The notes under the pieces are model-generated. The model saw only the letters and a program-made list of their open reading frames with translations. It searched no databases and had not been told where the DNA came from. A stretch of DNA of 15,032 nt, taken from positions 1 through 15,032 of the forward strand of contig JAFYBD010000236.1 in the NCBI GenBank assembly GCA_017540385.1, given 5' to 3'. The stretch is from Lentisphaeria bacterium (lineage in GTDB: Bacteria; Verrucomicrobiota; Lentisphaeria; Victivallales; UBA1829). A program made the position numbers and the translations under genes. Each line of letters begins with the position of its first letter. Positions within the stretch are counted from its first letter, which is position 1. Shown here piece after piece: positions 13,599 through 15,032 of this stretch.

Positions 13599-15032
13599 AT
13601 GACACGTCTGAAACGCCTCATCCCCGCGCTTCTCTGTGCATCGTTGTCCGTCGGCTCGCTCTACGCAGCCGAATGGACCTCGGCCCGGCTTCAACTCGCG
13701 CCGCCCTTCATGCAGGTCGGATATTTCGACCAGGCACGCCGGAACACCTCCATCGAGGGCAACCCGGCCACGATCGCAGGCGTGCGCTACGCCGACGCGA
13801 TCGGCATGCACGCGAACGCCGAATTCACGCTCACGCTCGATGGCAAGGCCGTGAAGGCCACCGGCGCGGTCGGTATCGACGACGAGACCAACGGACGCGG
13901 CAGCGTCAATTTCCAGTGGTTCGACGCCTCCTCCGGCAACCGGAAGCTCCTGTGGGAGTCCGGCGAAATGAAACCCGGCGAAAAGGCCAAAGAATTCTCA
14001 ATCAACCTCAACGGAATCACGCGGCTGCAGTTCGTGGCCGCCCAGGGCAGCGATATGGATTACGATCACGCCGATCTCGTGAACTTCAAAGTCGAATACG
14101 ACGGAGCGGAACCCGTCCAGCAGAGCATGCAGGCTCCGGCCTTCCAGACCAACCACCTCACCTGGAACTTCACCGGAAACGTCGGCAATGAACTGCGTCA
14201 GGGCGTCTTCGGCGCGGCTCCCGTGACGGCTGCTCCCGCACAGGGCGGTCGCCAGGGCGGGCGGCCCGCCGGATTCGGCGGATTCGGCGGACGCGGATTC
14301 GGCGGCGGCGGTCAGGCGGCTGTCGCGGCGTGGCCCCGTCTGCCCTCCGAAGTCATGGAGCCCTCCGTGTACATCATCCAGGAGGACGGCACGCACAACC
14401 TCGAGCTCCGGCTCCAGCAGAAGGACGTGGTCGCCCTCGACAACGAGCGCACGCAGTCCACGTTCGTGCTGAAGGACCCGCTGTATCCCGTGACCGTGAC
14501 CCTGATCGCCACGGCGTTCAAGACCGCCGACGTCTTCACCTCGCAGATCATCGTGAAGAACAACGGCGAAAAGAACATCACCCTGCTCGACCGCGACGCG
14601 GCGTTCATCAACCTGCCGTTCAGCAACGAGACCTACCTCACCAGCTTCTACGGCGACTGGGGCCGCGAAATGACCGAAATCCATGAGGACAAGGTCGGAC
14701 GCGGCGTGCTGAAGCACCTCACGAACAAGGGTTCGCGCGTGGCCGTGCCGGATTATCCGGGCTGCTACATCTCGTTCGACGGCAAGCTCGAAGAGGAAAA
14801 GGGCCGCGTCTTCGCCGCCGCCATCGCATGGAGCGGCAGCTGGGAATACAGCATCACCACCACGCAGAACAACACCGTGTCCTTCGCCGCGGGCGTCCCG
14901 GGCACCCCGACCATCCTGAAGCCCGGCGAGAACTACACCTCGCCGAAGATCGTGATGACGTTCTCGAACGAGGGCGCCGGGCAGGCTTCCCGCAACCTGC
15001 ACAACTACGGCCGCATGTACGGCGTGTACAAC
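13599..15032 (+). CDS. Secreted NPCBM-GH36-type glycosidase (alpha-galactosidase-like), 3' end missing
   Basis: This gene is open from the ATG at 13599 to the window end: 478 codons and no stop. AAGGA lies eight bases before the ATG. Residues 1-24 are a signal peptide (core LIPALLCASLSVGSL, site YAA/E). Residues 26-166 match an NPCBM carbohydrate-binding domain: GVRYADAIGMHANAEFTL, AVGIDDETNGRGSVNF, and the DYDHADLVNF end. From about 186 to the end it follows the N-terminal beta-domain of GH36 alpha-galactosidases: TFVLKDPLYPVTVTL, FYGDWGREM, VAVPDYPGCYISFDG, AIAWSGSWEY, and LKPGENYTSPKIV before RNLHNYGR. A Gly/Arg/Phe-rich insert interrupts this domain at about 205-243. The catalytic barrel lies beyond the window, so activity and substrate remain inferred. 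It probably acts in the periplasm or outside on alpha-linked galactosides. Confidence 0.87.
   Translation, partial: MTRLKRLIPALLCASLSVGSLYAAEWTSARLQLAPPFMQVGYFDQARRNTSIEGNPATIAGVRYADAIGMHANAEFTLTLDGKAVKATGAVGIDDETNGRGSVNFQWFDASSGNRKLLWESGEMKPGEKAKEFSINLNGITRLQFVAAQGSDMDYDHADLVNFKVEYDGAEPVQQSMQAPAFQTNHLTWNFTGNVGNELRQGVFGAAPVTAAPAQGGRQGGRPAGFGGFGGRGFGGGGQAAVAAWPRLPSEVMEPSVYIIQEDGTHNLELRLQQKDVVALDNERTQSTFVLKDPLYPVTVTLIATAFKTADVFTSQIIVKNNGEKNITLLDRDAAFINLPFSNETYLTSFYGDWGREMTEIHEDKVGRGVLKHLTNKGSRVAVPDYPGCYISFDGKLEEEKGRVFAAAIAWSGSWEYSITTTQNNTVSFAAGVPGTPTILKPGENYTSPKIVMTFSNEGAGQASRNLHNYGRMYGVYN

Overview
The window is GC-rich (roughly 60% or more by eye) bacterial chromosome with tightly packed genes. 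Most genes lie on the minus strand and only one certain gene lies on the plus strand. A Gram-negative-type ExbB/ExbD cassette with secreted TPR proteins, rubrerythrin, a secreted NPCBM/GH36 glycosidase and a MurC-type ligase together suggest an anaerobic, sugar-degrading member of the PVC group, perhaps Lentisphaerota/Victivallales or Kiritimatiellota. This is inference from gene content only; no rRNA or species marker was examined. No tRNA, rRNA, CRISPR array, insertion sequence or phage gene was seen.

Layout, left to right. (1) 1-1293, minus: the start of an unidentified secreted protein, cut by the window edge, and just upstream of it an aldo/keto reductase. Two hairpins (1325-1384) separate this pair from the next block. 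(2) 1397-8132, minus: a probable operon read from a near-consensus promoter at 8192-8220. Its order of transcription is a secreted 1152-residue TPR protein, a secreted 273-residue TPR protein, a MotA/TolQ/ExbB channel protein, two different ExbD proteins, then rubrerythrin. (3) 8217-9692, minus: a MurC-like ligase with its own promoter. The -35 box of the next operon lies across its stop codon. (4) 9782-11879, minus: promoter, structured leader, rplM, rpsI, argC and a strong intrinsic terminator. (5) 11927-13305, minus: a membrane-anchored PstS-like binding protein that is split by a -1 frameshift near 12904. (6) 13306-13598: a divergent intergenic region with a promoter for each side and two inverted repeats between them. 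(7) 13599 to the window end, plus: a secreted NPCBM plus GH36-type glycosidase, lacking its catalytic part because the window ends.

How they may work together. The ExbB-ExbD-ExbD set should form a proton-driven inner-membrane motor. No TonB, TolA or Pal is encoded here, so the two periplasmic TPR proteins made from the same transcript are the obvious candidate partners. This is the most system-like part of the window. The ribosomal operon carries an arginine-biosynthesis gene as its last member. The glycosidase and the binding protein are divergently transcribed and may share regulation, but nothing in the sequence proves it.

Long open frames opposite the minus-strand genes (1355-3559 and 4677-8120 on plus) are antisense shadows produced by GC-rich codon use and are not annotated.
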